Source: Manduca sexta
Taxonomy: Eukaryota > Arthropoda > Insecta > Lepidoptera > Sphingidae
Reading direction: 5' to 3'
Length of the DNA: 64,000 nucleotides
Assembly (NCBI RefSeq): GCF_014839805.1
Contig: NC_051121.1
Coordinates: 8,229,116-8,293,115, forward strand
The position numbers and the translations under genes were made by a program. Of the stretch, positions 12,701 to 27,700 are shown piece by piece (positions within the stretch are counted from its first letter, which is position 1; each line of letters starts with the position of its first letter). Below the pieces are notes generated by a model. It searched no databases. It saw only the letters and a program-made list of their open reading frames with translations, and was not told where the DNA came from.

Positions 12701-15700
12701 GCCACCAGATATCAATCAAATTGATAGTAAGTATCCGACAAAATATACCTAAGATTTGAATCCAGCTATGCTGTCTTTGATTATGGATTCATTTAGTTAA
12801 ACGTTTTAACCAACGCAGGTGGCAACCATGGGCTTGGTTAGGCGGTGCTAACCCTAAAAACACCTTTGCCCACCCTAGAAAAAGCATTGCTCTCACCGGA
12901 GTCTCGCAAGGTGCAGGCCTTATACATACTTCTCGTCAGCTGTCCCGCGAAAGAAAATCCGTGGCCACATGAATGGTGGCAAGTGGCAACCCTAATAACA
13001 CATAACTTTGATCCAATACGGGCCAAAACTAGTCACTTATCGTTCAAACAGTACCGGTTTGAAAACTTTTAAATAAAATAATCTTTACCTTACAAATGCC
13101 TTACGCGTTCATTATTTATCTTGTTATTTGAATAGAATTATTTTTTTTTTGGTATCGGAGTTCAATGACTGATATTTTGGTCAGTTTTGTTAAAACAACC
13201 ACATGCTAAGTGTATTTGTTTAAATCTTACATGTTATTTATCCAGGTATTTAGTGGTTTTTTAATTTTAGATGTTCAAATAAAAGCATGTAGCTAAGCAT
13301 AATATTATGACCATAGTTGGTATAAATATAAAAATGAATCCCTATTTCCCTTGGTCACGCCATCCCGCGTGAACGCCTGGACCGATTTCTCTACTTTTTT
13401 TTGTTGTGTTTGTTATTGTCAGGAGAAGGTTCTTATGAAAGAATAAATTCAAAAAAAATTCGCGGAAAATTAGAAAATTTAAGAAAACTTAACGACAATA
13501 ATAATTTTACATAACTGTCAGTGGTTTGAAATAACTGTCAGCGATCGATAGCATGCGCGCGTGCATACGTAGTTAAGACAGGACAACGTCTGTCGGGTCA
13601 GCTGGTAATAAATAATATCAGTCCTGTATAATATACTGTCCCATAACTGGGCACGAACCTCCTCTATTGACAGTGTTTAGGAATCAGTCCACCACGTTGG
13701 TTTGGAGCTACTGCGCCTGATGGTTAATAGAGTGGGGTCCAATAGAATGTTGACTGACGAGAGCTGATTACCCTCTGTCGACGCAAATATGCCGGCCTGT
13801 TGGAAACGCATATACACAGGCTGATCCCGGAACGCAACATACTTAAGGCCACTATGGCGGGTTTTAATACCTTGTGTACGGTGGTCGCTATCCGGGCGAA
13901 TATAAAATATACCCGACCACCAGCAATAATTTGATTATAATGAGGCTTACTATCAAAGGTATCACAGGGTGGCGATGGTGGTTCAGTGTCACGCAAATAT
14001 AACCCAAATTATTCTTTATTAAACAACAGTTGTGGTCGCTTAGTATGAAGCAAACGACTTATGTTTGGTACCATCAGTGGCGAAACGTCCGTACAATCCG
14101 ATTCCTACCGGCTTCCCTTTTAGGTTTATTTACGTTTGTCTAAATTTTTGTTTTCTGTTAAATTGGCCGCGATATGTTTACAGCAATTTTTTTTGCCTCA
14201 AGTTTCCTTTTGAAAAAACTCACCATTCACATCTGATTACCGTATATAAAAAAAAACACGTCGAATTGAGAACCTCCCCCTTTTTTTTAACCGACTTCAA
14301 AAAAAGGAGGTTATCAATTCGACGTGAATGTTTTTTTTTTATATTTTGTTAGCCCATCGGTTACTTACAGTTTGACATTTTTAGACTATCGTTATCACGT
14401 ATAATTGTGTTTGTAGCCAACTTCCACGTATAAGGCTTCCAACGTTGACAATCCAATTAGGGCCTTATTAGTGGTTCAACCTGGTCACGTGTTTTTTGTG
14501 TCATTCTAACTGTTTTATGCAGGCCATAGTAACAGTAATTTTGGAATGGAAAATTATGAAGTTTGCACCTCTATTAGCTTTTTAGAGCTATAATAAAGTT
14601 TCAAGCTTATTTGTAAAACCCAACCTTATAGAATAGATCTTAAACTACACTATCATAGTGTATTTATTTTAAAAAGTACAGCATTGGTATCTTCAATAAC
14701 TCAATACTGCAGTCTAAGTAGGTCTATTTCCAAATCTTGAGACTTTTGTGTTATATCCGTGTCACCTCCAATGTTGGTAATTGTTTAAATATTGAGGATG
14801 CTAATGATACGTTTATTTATTTAACTACTAGGTATTTGGGTTGAATACATCATTAAACTCTTTTAATAGTACGAGGCCAGCATTCGTAAATAATTAGCAC
14901 AATTCTTGAGTAATGCATGAAGAATTGTAAGATACTAATCTTTAGGAGATTATTTGGATCCTTACCCTAAGATCGCAATAATAACTTTCTCAAGCTAATC
15001 CGGGACTTTTAAACTTTTCGAATCATGGGAAAAATCCGGACGATTTCTTATTTCCTTCCTTCCTACTCTTTTCATTCCTCTTATCCCCGTGTGTACTCGT
15101 AGCGTATGTTATCCATCTACAACTTCCAGGTCATTTTGTAGACCGCAGTGACGGAGTGTGACATTTTTACAAAAAGTAACCCAAAAAAATTGCCTTAGGT
15201 AACATATCGCGGCCAATTTAACAGAAAACAAAAACTAAGACAAACTTAAATAAACCTAAATGAGAAGCCGGTAGGAATCGGAATAGGACGCTTCGCAACT
15301 GGTAGACAGTCACGACCGGGATAGACGCACTAAACCCCCAAATGTCCCGGTATACCGAGATAGATAGAGCCGACTAATGAAGAACTCACGTCATCACTCT
15401 CGCTGAGATCCACGTTACCGTTCGCGTCGTCGTCCAATTGTTTGTGGAGCTGAGTGATCGCGTCTAGCCCGGCGCGGTCCTGCAGGCAGGAGGGGTCGTT
15501 GTTGCACGCCTCCACCAGTACTGAAACATTTAAAAAACAAATTATAAAAAAAAAAAAAAACAGTAGAAAGACCGTTCCGAATGATCATTCAAGACTGGAT
15601 TTTTTATTAAAGAATATGCGACACTTTTTAACAATAAACTATCTTAATTATTTTTCATATATGGTTATCATTTTGGAAATACTTGAAATCATCGACGGTA

Positions 15701-18700
15701 TAATTTTAAGCGTGAATTGTAAATACAATTTGTGAGAAACTATGACATCTTATATATTTTAGCATAATCGTTTAGATCCATCTGCGTTACTTTACACAGC
15801 CGACCACTGAAGATAAATAATAACAGTTTCTATTTCGACATTGACATTGACATTCAGACTAATAAACATAAACCTTGGCGACACTTTCTAGAACATAATA
15901 ACATTAATACCAACGCTACAATAAATGGTCAGCATATGGGAAAAGACCCCGAACTTGGACGAGATAACAAGGCCTACAAGATTTTATTATGTCAAGATTA
16001 ACATCACACGTTATCGATATAATATTCTGATAATATCATATAAATATTTTCGGTCCCTATATCGGATACCGTTATCTCGTATCAACGGATATAAGAATTT
16101 TAATTTAATGGAACAGCATCTAATATTTCAGAAATGCCTTTATCAAGTCTAATGGTTACAACAATATAAGTGAAGGAATTATAACCTATTGTGTATTTTA
16201 AAAAGTTATAACTTTTATTTACTAACTGCCATTTTCAATAAATTAACCCAATCGCTTCTTTTATTTATCCCAAAAATTGACCAATCAGAACGAAGTTTTT
16301 TCTTGACATGCTTACTATCATGCTAATGAGTTATCTTGATTGGTTCATTCTCGGAATTGGATTAAAGATTGAGTAAGTCGGAGTTCAAAATTAATGATCA
16401 AGTCATCGATGAAATATTAAATGTCATAATAAGATCTGTCAGTGAATCATCGTCTATCAACGATGGAGCCAAATCCAAAAAATGAATCTGCCAATTCTTT
16501 GTTGGAGACGAAGACGAGATTATTACAATCGCTCTGAATTTGCTACGTACAATAGAGACAATTCAAAAGTGTGCATAGTTATTACTTGAATAACGTAAGC
16601 TTTTACTTATGATGTTGAGCCCTATTTAAGCAATTTTATTTTGCTTTCTTATGAAACGTAGGATATTTTGCTGAACTTGAAATAAAAAAAAAAATGTCTA
16701 TTATATCCCACTACGCGGCACAATGTATGAGAACATAGCACCTAAACAATTTCGAAGTTAACCTCAGCAACAATATATCAGACCAAAAAAATACTCTAAA
16801 AAGTAGTACTCAAAAACAAATCTTAGATAACTTGAACCATATTAATGCAACGGAAAAGAACATGGTATTTTTCCAAACGGTTTAAAAACAAAGAGCGCAA
16901 TACAATCAGTTTATAGTTAATGGCTAAATTAACAATAGAAACCAAACCATTCATTATCACAAATTAGGTTAATTGTATATTAATATCCTCTAAAGTGCAA
17001 TCAGATTAATTTTGTCATAATTAATAGTTTGAAAGAGTTTTTTATTGGAATATAAATTTGGATTAACCACTTAACAGGTGTAAGTTACTTAAATAAGGTT
17101 TTGATTGGCATGTTGATATTGTACCCAATAACAGTTACGAATAATATTTGTAGGAGGCTCCTCCCAAATTTCTGCTCTTTTCTTATTACTCTCTTACTTG
17201 AGCGATCCATCTTTGTAATCCTGGTTTTCTGAGGGTTACAATGAGCGGGACAATGGCCCATTTGAAGCAGTAGACTTTTTTTTTTTCCGGCCTTCGTGGG
17301 GTGCGACTGAGCGGTTATGCTGGGGTAACCGTGCCTTACGGCCCGGCGTTGAGCCGCCCGGATTTGATGACGACCATCGGACGACCGCCGGGCCAAGTCC
17401 CTAACCCTATGTACAGCTAACCTATGCACGGCCTACCAGCTAAAACTCCGCGGTGGCCCTCTTCGGCGCATTAGGGACGACTGCGGGCTTCCTCTGACGG
17501 AAGTGTCTAAGTCTTCGTCCGCAGTCGCCCCTCCGCGGTGCCGCCTTGCGGCCCGTCTCCTATGAGCGGGGGGGAGGGGGGCTCAGAAGCCCCCGCGCAC
17601 CGAAGGACGTCCCCGGCGTCTACGGCAGCATGAGGCCAACTACACACTGCCGTCCATCCCGGAGGTCAACCGAAACATGTGCAAAAGTGCACAAAAATGC
17701 ACTAGGGCGGACAGCCCCCTGTTGCCCGCCGACGACCCCCTTCGTGGCCCCTATTAGTCGCCTCTTACGACAGGCCGGGGATACCGTGGTGGAATTCTCC
17801 AAACGCCACCATTCCACAGGGCGGGGAAAACGCCGGTCAGTCGTCCACCCGGCGCCTCCTTCGTCTCCTCTGACGGCGGGAGGGATCCTCCCTCTCTCGA
17901 TCCCTCTCGGCACTCTCCTTTTGCGAGAGGACCACCTCGCAGAAGTGGGCCACTGCACGCCAGGCCTCCCGAGAAGCAATAGACCTACCCACTAGTTTAT
18001 CAGCTTTATGATATGAAAAGGTAACGCGTTCTGAATGCTGATACAATCCCGAGGATACCAACGCCCATGTAGGACAAGAGGAAAATTACAAACCTGTTGA
18101 ATACTCATGTACATTTACTACATGGTTTTTAGTTGTTACTGGTTTACCCTATGCAATAAATGATGAATCCTAAGAGGGTTGTGTACCCGTATAGGAATTT
18201 AAAATTAATGTATCAGGAATGCAATGCTCAAAAGAATAAAAAAAAACTTTGTGTCATATATTGTAGTTTATATAATACCTTAAACTATTTTGAAAAAAAA
18301 ACAACACTAGAGTTTCTTGCCTGTTCTTCTCTAGTGAGAACTGTTTTCCGAACTGTTGATACAGTTAATATTGACGGCATCTAAATAATGTATAACATTT
18401 TATAGGTTCAAATAAATTATTTTATTTCAAAAAAATACCCTTCATACGATGTTGAAAAATAGTTTTTAAGATAGGCAGTGGCTTGTGTAAACCCTTAGCA
18501 TTGCTTATGGACACGGGCGAAGGTGACCACCTACCATCAGGTGGACCGTTAGCTCGTCTGCCTTCGGAGGTAAAAAGTATTATGTCTATTTCATTTCAGA
18601 GTATGTGAATTATGTCCGCTTTTCGCTCATTTCACATTGAAACTTAAATGCATACATCGTTTCAATGTTGACATATATGTATACAATTCATAGACAATAT

Positions 18701-21700
18701 AAAAACTGATTATTGTTTTAATAGCTAGATGTTAAATTCATTGACAGCCCTTGGTAAACAAGTCTCTTCAATAGGAAAACATGCAAAAATTATCGCTAGA
18801 TCACAATGTAAGACACCGTCTAAACACAAGAAATAATATAAAAACAGATAAAATAGGTACTTATGCGCCGTTTTTCTGTATTCGCTAATACTAAATCGAT
18901 CGACTGAACACTTCTTTAAATCATTGGTCATGTTACGTATAATTATATTTAAATACCTCATATTTATTTAATTTCTAAGTCATTCATTTACGGATTACCC
19001 ACAAAGTTCAAAATGTAAGTAACGCATGATTTTTTGAATATACAAGGTTATGAAACACTAAACCAGTATTAGAAAGGAGATCTTCACATTTAGAATTCAT
19101 AAAAGAACAGTAAGTCGCTAGACATGCATATTGTATAATTTATCATAGCTGCGGAGGTCATATTATTATCTATGTATAGACGGTTGGCTGTCCGTGTGTC
19201 ACGAGCTGTTTAGTCACCCGCTGTTGAATTTTGATTTAGCGCCCAGCTATATGTTAGAAACTCACGACTGTTACATCGACGTAACAAAGTATTTTGCTAC
19301 ATTTTTTATCACTTCATGTTTGCTACGATGTCATTCCATATTAGCATGTATATTTTAAATTAATTAAATATTCTTAGTTACAGAGACGTATCACTATTTA
19401 AGTGTTTTAATAATTAACAGTAAATATTTTACAAAATCGCAATTTCATAAAATTTTAATCATTTTGTATTTTTCTCTAAATTCAACAAGTGATATTTTAT
19501 AACAGTTCCGCAACTGCGTTTTCTTATTCTGATTGCATCTAGCGACTTCCTTGATCCTTTAAAAGGCCATGTCTGTTTATGTTATAAATTCTCATCACGA
19601 ATACAATATAAGTAAATAACAACGAGAAGAAAAGTAACTTTGATAAATAATTTTGCAAGAACTCTAAACTGAAGATCAAGAAATTCACGTTCTGTTAACG
19701 TTTTACAAAAATATTCTATGAATGATACAGAAAAACACTTTCAGAGAATTCTATTTTTTGTACAAACAATTCACATTCAAGTTTTCGGTGGCGAAAAAAT
19801 CAATTAGTTTGGCAAACAGCATGTGATTATAAGTACGCTATAGAAGCAAACAAGGATAAAGGATTTTCCGCGTAAATTCGGCATTACCGTGCGCAGAAAC
19901 TTAATGAATGCTTCTAGATTATTCCAAGTACACAAAGATATTATCAATGTAAATGGCGATAAGTAAGCTATAAAGCTAACAAATTACATATTATCTTCAA
20001 TAAGGAAATCGTGGAATAATTTGGAAATTTATGTAAATTTTAAGTGTGAAGTGATAATGCCGCTTGATTATTTATTATTACAACTTGAACGGTAATATAT
20101 GCTAATAGAAAAGTATTTTATAGCCAATTATCTAATTGTCATGAATTAACCAACAGAAAATATGCATAATATAAAAAAGAGTAATTTCCAAATAAAACTT
20201 GTTTCCGAAAATATTAAAAACTACGATAAAATACGAAAACTCGTACTTCGCTCTAACATTCAGGTAAACTTTAGAAATCATTTTTTAAAGTAATTTATTA
20301 ACTAACCTTACAGAAACTCATAAAATTTAAATAATGAAATAGGAAAATTAAGGTTATCGTACGCACAAATCTGAAAACAGGCAACAGGAAAATATAACAA
20401 TAAAATATATTACATTATTTATGGAGTGAACATAGTCCATAGCCAAAACGTTCTGCCATAAAGTTGACTTCTATCATAAACCAGCTTATATGTTTATGAA
20501 AGCCATTAAAATTGGCGATGATATTAGAATATACATTACAATACGTGACATCAAACGCAACACCAATATTATTGAACAATTGAGAGTTCAATTGCAATTG
20601 AACGTAACAACGAAGGCGATCGTTAGAATATAAAGCTGCTGTAAACAATAATTGCAAAACAATGATCAAGGTTGTTTTAATTGATATTACACACGAGATT
20701 TAAATTGACAGCGATCATATCGATTATTAGATGGCCAATACAGAAAACCAATGAAATGCACATTTTAGAGTTACAAATGGTAGCTTACGATCTGAATTCA
20801 GTAACTTTGAAGGAAATATGCAAAGTGATATTTTATTCTAAGAATAAGCATTTACGTGGCGGAGTCATGATGAAAAACGAATATACAATAAAACTATAAC
20901 GACGTTAAATTTAATAACGACCCAATCACAATATGTAAGTATATTAAAAATTATAAAAACATCCGGCTCGCGTTATCACAAGCAATACCTGAATGACGAT
21001 CGCACTACGTCACTCAGACCAACATCAAACATGTGACGTGACGCGTGACGCTGCTGCTGAATATAGAACAGAGCAGCTGTCATAATCACGCGACTAAAAT
21101 ATCGACAAAGATCAGGAAAATCCAAAAGTGCACGCATTGCCTAACGTCCGAAACAACGGAGCAGATGCACATAGTGAGAATGCCATCGGGCAGCACGAAC
21201 GAGCGCTTGTCCTCCCACCAACGATGGCATATTAATCTGCGATAGAATCTTACATCCCTTGCCAATGTAAAGGAGAAGTGTTTTCAACAACTAACAACGT
21301 TGGAGTGTGAGCTGATTTGTTTTGAAAGTCGATTTTGGGGGAATTATTTAGTCAGATAAATTTCGACATGTTTTTTTTATGTTGCAATTGTTTTATAGAT
21401 TACAATTGTAATACTTAAATATGTAAATAATATTTAATTTTAAACTCAACGTAATTCATACGCTTTTCCTTAGAACGGTCTTACTGAAAATAATTTGGTA
21501 GACCTATTCCAGAGCCAGGTCAAATACATCTTCGTCATGTCGTTGTGTCTACGAAGCAGTGAATTAAAATTATCATACTAGTCCGGAATCTTGATTGGCA
21601 TCAAGGGCCGATCCTAATATACTTCTAAGTAGCACGGGGGTAATAATACGTGGCCGTGACTGACTTCTTCATAGCGATTTCTATGACGATTAACTAGGTA

Positions 21701-24700
21701 CTTATCATTGTTATGTCACGTCATCATAATAATATAAAAAATAATAATAATAGCCCTTGCCCTTGAATCTTCATAGCACTCTACAATATCAGCGCAATAA
21801 AAAAATTATGGTAAGATGCGCGTCCAACATGAATCGTTTTGACTCACATAAGCTCACAAATCGATGTCAAATCGCATTCGACTGTATTTTGTTCGTTTCT
21901 TTCATCGTACAAGGTTATGGACTGAGGCCAAACACCGTTGTGATTACCAATTATAGGTCCTTGACGACAGGTGAATCAACCCGTGTGTTTCAAACAAATT
22001 ACTACATTTCACTCGACATACGCGCAGTATTTATACTCGTGAATGTCAAAAAAATAATTAGCGAATACCGAATGTCATATTTTTAGCAAAACTATTCAGC
22101 CGTACTGTTTATCTTTTCTTGAACAATGAAACATCATGTTGTTTCATTTGTTATATCGAAAATGATGATCTTAAAGCAGTAGAGTAGAGTGAAATTTCTT
22201 AAACTTTAAACACTACACCAAAAACAGTTTTAGAATAACTGTTCACACACCATCAGCCATTAGCATGTGTTTCTGTATACATTACGATATCAGATAAAAT
22301 GTGTTTTCTCGCATGTAGCCGAAGATAAGAAAATGGGAAACTATTATTGGAACGATTACAATGCGAGAATATTTAACAAAGAACTTCATTATCTAAATTA
22401 AATACACAAGCACCATCTGCACGCTGTCCCATTAAAACATTGTCGAAGGATTATCGACTACATGACTTACTATTTATTGTTCTACACAAGGTATGACTGT
22501 GATGCTAGATCTTGTGATATATCAAAACAAACCTATAACGGGAAATTCAACTTTAAATTAAAAATAATCAGGGAAACAGTGTTATATTTCTTTATTTCAA
22601 TAAACAAATTAACAATATGTTTGGTGATGCTAAATAATATTCATAAAAAATTCATTAACTATGACGTCAATAAATAAGAAATCTTCAAAAAAATTGGCCA
22701 CTTTCATGGAAGTAAATTTGCAATATCCGTTAACGTTCCACCTTTCTAAGGTAAGCCTATAAAACCGATATTCGACTCGTCCAACCTATTTACTGCTCCC
22801 GTTCGCACTAAAATATCTCTTATAACAGATGCGACTGAAATACGTTCCAAAGTCCGCTCGTTACATGATTGTACCAACTCAAACCCATCAACAGAATAGA
22901 TCATTAATGCAACATAACGTCTTCATTAACTATTATTTTTTTTAAAAAGAAATACTTGACTAAAGTAATGTAGAAACAATGGTTAGTAAAATTTATACTA
23001 CAGACAGAATGCAACCACGGCGGTTGTTCTGTAACCACGTGAAAACCAGACCGACGACCGGCGACCTCATGTCGGCAGACGGTGCAGTGACTCATCAAAA
23101 TACTCGGATATCAATGGCAGACGCTGAGCTCTACGTGTGAACGGCGTGTTATTTTAGAACTTGCAGCATCGAACGCCAGCCGACGGGGTCGCTCGGAATT
23201 ATATCCCATCACTTTTATTAGCAGTTTTTGTTCGATTTCCGATAGTTACTGGTATATTTTATAGCATTAATTCGATTGGGAATGATATTACACTTATTTG
23301 TTGTTGTGGTATGTGGGCATGCCATAGTATGGTTTATGATTGGAATAGAATAAAGTGAGATATTTGGATTTGGATGCTTGACATCTTCATTGACACCAAG
23401 CTATGGAGTATACTTCCTATATTATCGTGAAAACTAAAGGTATATTTCTTATTTGATATACAAAATTATTTAAATGAACTGTGACTGAATCAATTCGTGC
23501 AAGAAATCCGTGAAATCGTGAATTGATAAACAATGTTGATAACATAATTCTAAGTATTAAAACCAACACGTGTCGTGGTAAGACAAATAATGTTAATGCA
23601 CATAATAAATACTGAACAAGACCACCAATTCTCCGGAAAATAAAGAAGAAACAAAAACTAACATGAAATCAGAAGTCTTAAATACAAAACTAGTAAATAT
23701 CTAATCATACATAAATATTATTTTTTTCGGGAACACCATGGTTATCACCGGGGGTACCCTGCTAATGTTGTACAGGCTATCCGCCGGCTTAGCAACCATG
23801 GCGTTCCTTAGGGAAGTAGGATGGGGATTTGTGGGATATCGAGATGGAAGAATTAAATTTACCAGTAAAAAAACATAAATAAATTAAGTCCTGTTAGATA
23901 AATGCACCACATATTATTAGGATGCAGTTTGTACATATTACATTACATACAACTGATGCAGACAAAAATAACAATAAATTGGAGAGACCAACCAGGTAAC
24001 AAATTACTCTGTTAACTCATCTTATTGTATAGGACTGGTGAACTGGTGACATTTTAAAATGCTATGAAACGTGTTATTTTTCTTATTATTTTTTACGATA
24101 TCATATTATATTAATTTGTAAAAATAATAGATGATGCACAGATATATAGGTCATTATCTACATATGTAGATCATTTACATTTGTAAAAGTTATTCATTTC
24201 TACTTCTCTTCGAGTGTTGTCATCAAACTCAACCGACGAATCGTTCCATTATGCTTTTACTGGCAGCCAAATAACCTCATAAATTTTGATTTATTATTGA
24301 TGAAGGTTGATAGTAAAATTAGAAATCTGCCAATGTCAACTATGCTTGAGCTGAGGATATAAGAAGCAACGAAGATCAAAAAGATTGAATGCATTGTCTG
24401 GCAAACGACATCTAAGCAGTTAGCAATAGATACGAAGTTGATGATTGACATTGTTAGGGATTAAGATGTATCTTTTTGATACGGACACGCGAATGACCCC
24501 ACTACAACTGATGGTAAGTACCCTATTTAGGGTCCAATAGAATGTCGACTGACAAGAGATGGTTACCTTCCGGCAGTCACAATTATGCCGGCTTGTTGGA
24601 TCCGGATGTCCACAGACTGATCCCGGATCGCGGCACACTTATGTGGGCCACTATGGCGGGTTTTAACACCTTGTGTACGGTAGTCGCTATCCAGGCGGAT

Positions 24701-27700
24701 ATAAAATATATTCTACCACCAGCAAATTTTTCCCTTTTACTTTGTCTTGTAAAAGAAGATAATAACGGCGGCAAATTAATACTCTTTAACGCTATTGATT
24801 ATGATACCAATGAATTAGCAACAAAAGGTACAAACTCGATTGAACTTGACACACACACACGTGCGTTGTACAAAGATATCGCATCGCTTCTTTGTATGTT
24901 TAAATAGAATTCTAAATTAAACTCACAAGTCATAATAAAAATACAACAAAATGTGATGAAAGAATTTTCACAAAAGTGTAATTTCAACGTTTTCCCAAGA
25001 CTGTATCATTACGGATGACCATCCCGTTTCATTTCTATCGAAGCAAAATTTCGTACTTGACTAACGATATACCATTGCGTTTTATTGTTCTCTGAATGAC
25101 TATTTGGTTTTGATGAATTGCAAAAAGTGGTCGATTGTGAACGATGGTTGTGTCCTTCTGTATCTAAATGATCATGATGACCTTTAAGTGGTATTCGCAT
25201 AAAGCGGTGGATAAAACTGTGATGAAATATAAATCATGTTGTAAGTTAATATGAAATACGTACTATGGTTATATGCTGGTTGTAGGATATATTTTAAATC
25301 TGCCAGAATAGCTACCACTGCAAACAAGGTGATAAAACCCGCCATAGTAGTCCACGTAAACTTGTCGCGTTCCGGGTTCCGCCTGTGTATAATCTGGTTC
25401 CAACAGACTGGCATAATTGTGTCGACTGCCGAGGGGTAATCGTCCTCGTCAGTCGACATGGGAATTGAATTATTTTACAATCAAGTATCTATATATACAA
25501 GCTAGTTTATAAATTGTTATTTGATACGAATGTGAGCCATCGAATCCACGTAGAAAATTAGCAATTTGTTTTAAGTTATACGACCCCTATAATAATTTTG
25601 AATGTATTCGTTTATAAAATTCTAATTAATTTTCACCGTAATCTACATATTAAATCAACTTCAATTAATGTCTATTGTTTCTAATAAATCTGAACCATTG
25701 CTTATTTATTATTAAAAATAAAAACTAGAAAATTTACATTACAAAATAATTATATGTACACACTCATAATATGTAAATTTATAAATGTTATTATTTGAAC
25801 AGTTGGTCATTCGTGACCTTGCACTGATTGAAATTTTACATTGATAGTGTGTAAACCATAATGCTGCTACAAAATTTTATTACAATTGAATTATTTTGTT
25901 TTGTTATTTTTAACATGCGTAAAAACAAGATTCTGACACGGGACCAAATACACCAAACAAAATAATATGCCATGTCAGAAACAACGACTAAAACAATTAT
26001 CAAACAATATTCTAGCGTGGGATTAAACAAACAATTTAATACCACGTTAGAATCACACGTTGTAGAATCAAAATATCCTATAACAATTAGCCGAATAAAG
26101 TCCCCGGAGGAAGGCCTGTCCAAATTCATTATCACGGTCGTAATTACTTCGTTGCGAACGTAAACATTTGTTGGCACGCGGGCACCGATCTCTTGATACA
26201 GAGTTTGTTCCCACAGCTATATCTGTAACATTTTACACCGACATTCCGTCCCGACTGTGTTTACTCTTAAGGCAATGTATCAGATACAAAATACACACAC
26301 ACACAGATCACAGACATTGTGCTTTTATCCCTGAAGGGGTGGGCAGAGATTCAACTAGGGCAACTTTTCGCCATATGTATTCAATTTCATAGGGTGATGA
26401 GGTGAGAGACTGTCCCCATATCGGGCACAAAATCCATACTACAGGCTGATGCTGAGAAGGTGATTAGAACCCGAGACTTCAGAACAAACAATACAACTAC
26501 GCCACCAAGGAAGTCAGGAAACAATAATACGCAAAACAATATGTTATTTCGATAAAATTTTCTGCATAAAATAAAATACTTACTGAAGTAAAACGAATAT
26601 TGTTTATATATCATATATTGCATCATGGTATGGTCACTGACAAGTTCTGCTGGTTCAATGGTGGTGATACCTCAGAAAACCAACGTGAAGGAACGTCAGG
26701 TACTGTTGTAATCCGTGCGATAAATTCGTACCTTCCTATCTTGTTTATGTTATTTGTTTTGCTCAAAAATCGGAAAACATTAATACAATTTGCGGGAAAA
26801 TTGTAAAGTTGTTACAACCAACGCCGAAACAGAAAACACCTAATTATAAAATATAGTTAATGATTCTAAAAACTTTGTTTATATATATTGTAACAAGCTT
26901 TTGCCTGTGGCTCCGCCCGCGAGAAAGAGGTATGTCCTATTCAGGGTTTCAACTATATCCATACCAAATTTCATCAAAATATCATATATAGTTTTTGAGT
27001 TTATCGAATTCAGACAGACGCGGCGGTGGACCTTGTTTTATAATATGTAAGAGAGTTTTTGTAATAGAACTGGAGAGATAGAATACCTCTATGGAAAATA
27101 TTAATTTCATAAATGAAATATCACTTCCACCATAAGATCTGATCTTTAGACGTCACTATTCCTGTAAATCCGTCTTTAGCATTATTTTAGATATTTTATC
27201 GTATCAAGTGCGCAACTCTTGATCAATACGGATTGGAGAACGGGCAGATTTTTAGATTAGGGAAAGAGGATTAGAATGCGAATCTTTATACTGCTTACAG
27301 TCTACAGATCTAATAGGATTTGGTATTGGAAACAGCCGGATATGACGGCTTACATATTTATACTAATAAAGATGGACTAGCGCGTGGTTATATTTGAACT
27401 TGTTTTAGTCTAATACTTTAGTTCCACTGACGATGGTTTATACCTTACTAAATAGTTGGTCAGTATTTTCTGTAGCATAAATTCTAGTTTAGGTTCTACT
27501 GGATTCAGAAGACTCTTTAAATATTATGCGGTCCTAAAAAAAACAAATATTATTATAACAATTTAAACATTTTTCTCCCGACGTTGCGAAGACTTTGCAG
27601 CCTTCGTGGTCACGGGGCAGACTGGAAAATTAGAATACAAAATCCTTCGATAAAATCCGTAAAATATTTTTATTTTAATGTCTAACATCCGCATAAACAA

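Larger units (their letters stand above)
10433..15389 (-). other. Stim intron 2
   Basis: 5.0 kb. It holds the 1.3 kb inverted-repeat element, a Helitron, a SINE fragment, copy 2 of the ORF-bearing repeat and the hAT-like element. 12400-13300 shows nothing recognisable. Confidence 0.85.

Noticed and set aside
17264..17984. GAAGCAGTAGACTT and GAAGCAATAGACCT as a target duplication around the LINE end
   Set aside because: The right-hand sequence lies inside the LINE's coding tail (GRSIASREAW), so it is element sequence and the match is chance.
17546..17995. 149-codon proline- and arginine-rich frame
   Set aside because: It is the antisense of the GC-rich R1 LINE 3' end; the true coding tail is on the minus strand.
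20415..20669. 84-codon minus-strand frame with a hydrophobic start like a signal peptide
   Set aside because: No splice sites, no family resemblance, and located in Stim intron 1.
21757..22086. 109-codon plus-strand frame
   Set aside because: No domain, no codon or composition change from the surrounding intron.
25836..26177. Overlapping open frames of 113 (minus) and 63 (plus) codons
   Set aside because: They lie in a Stim intron and have no recognisable domain. They may be part of an unidentified repeat, but nothing supports a gene.
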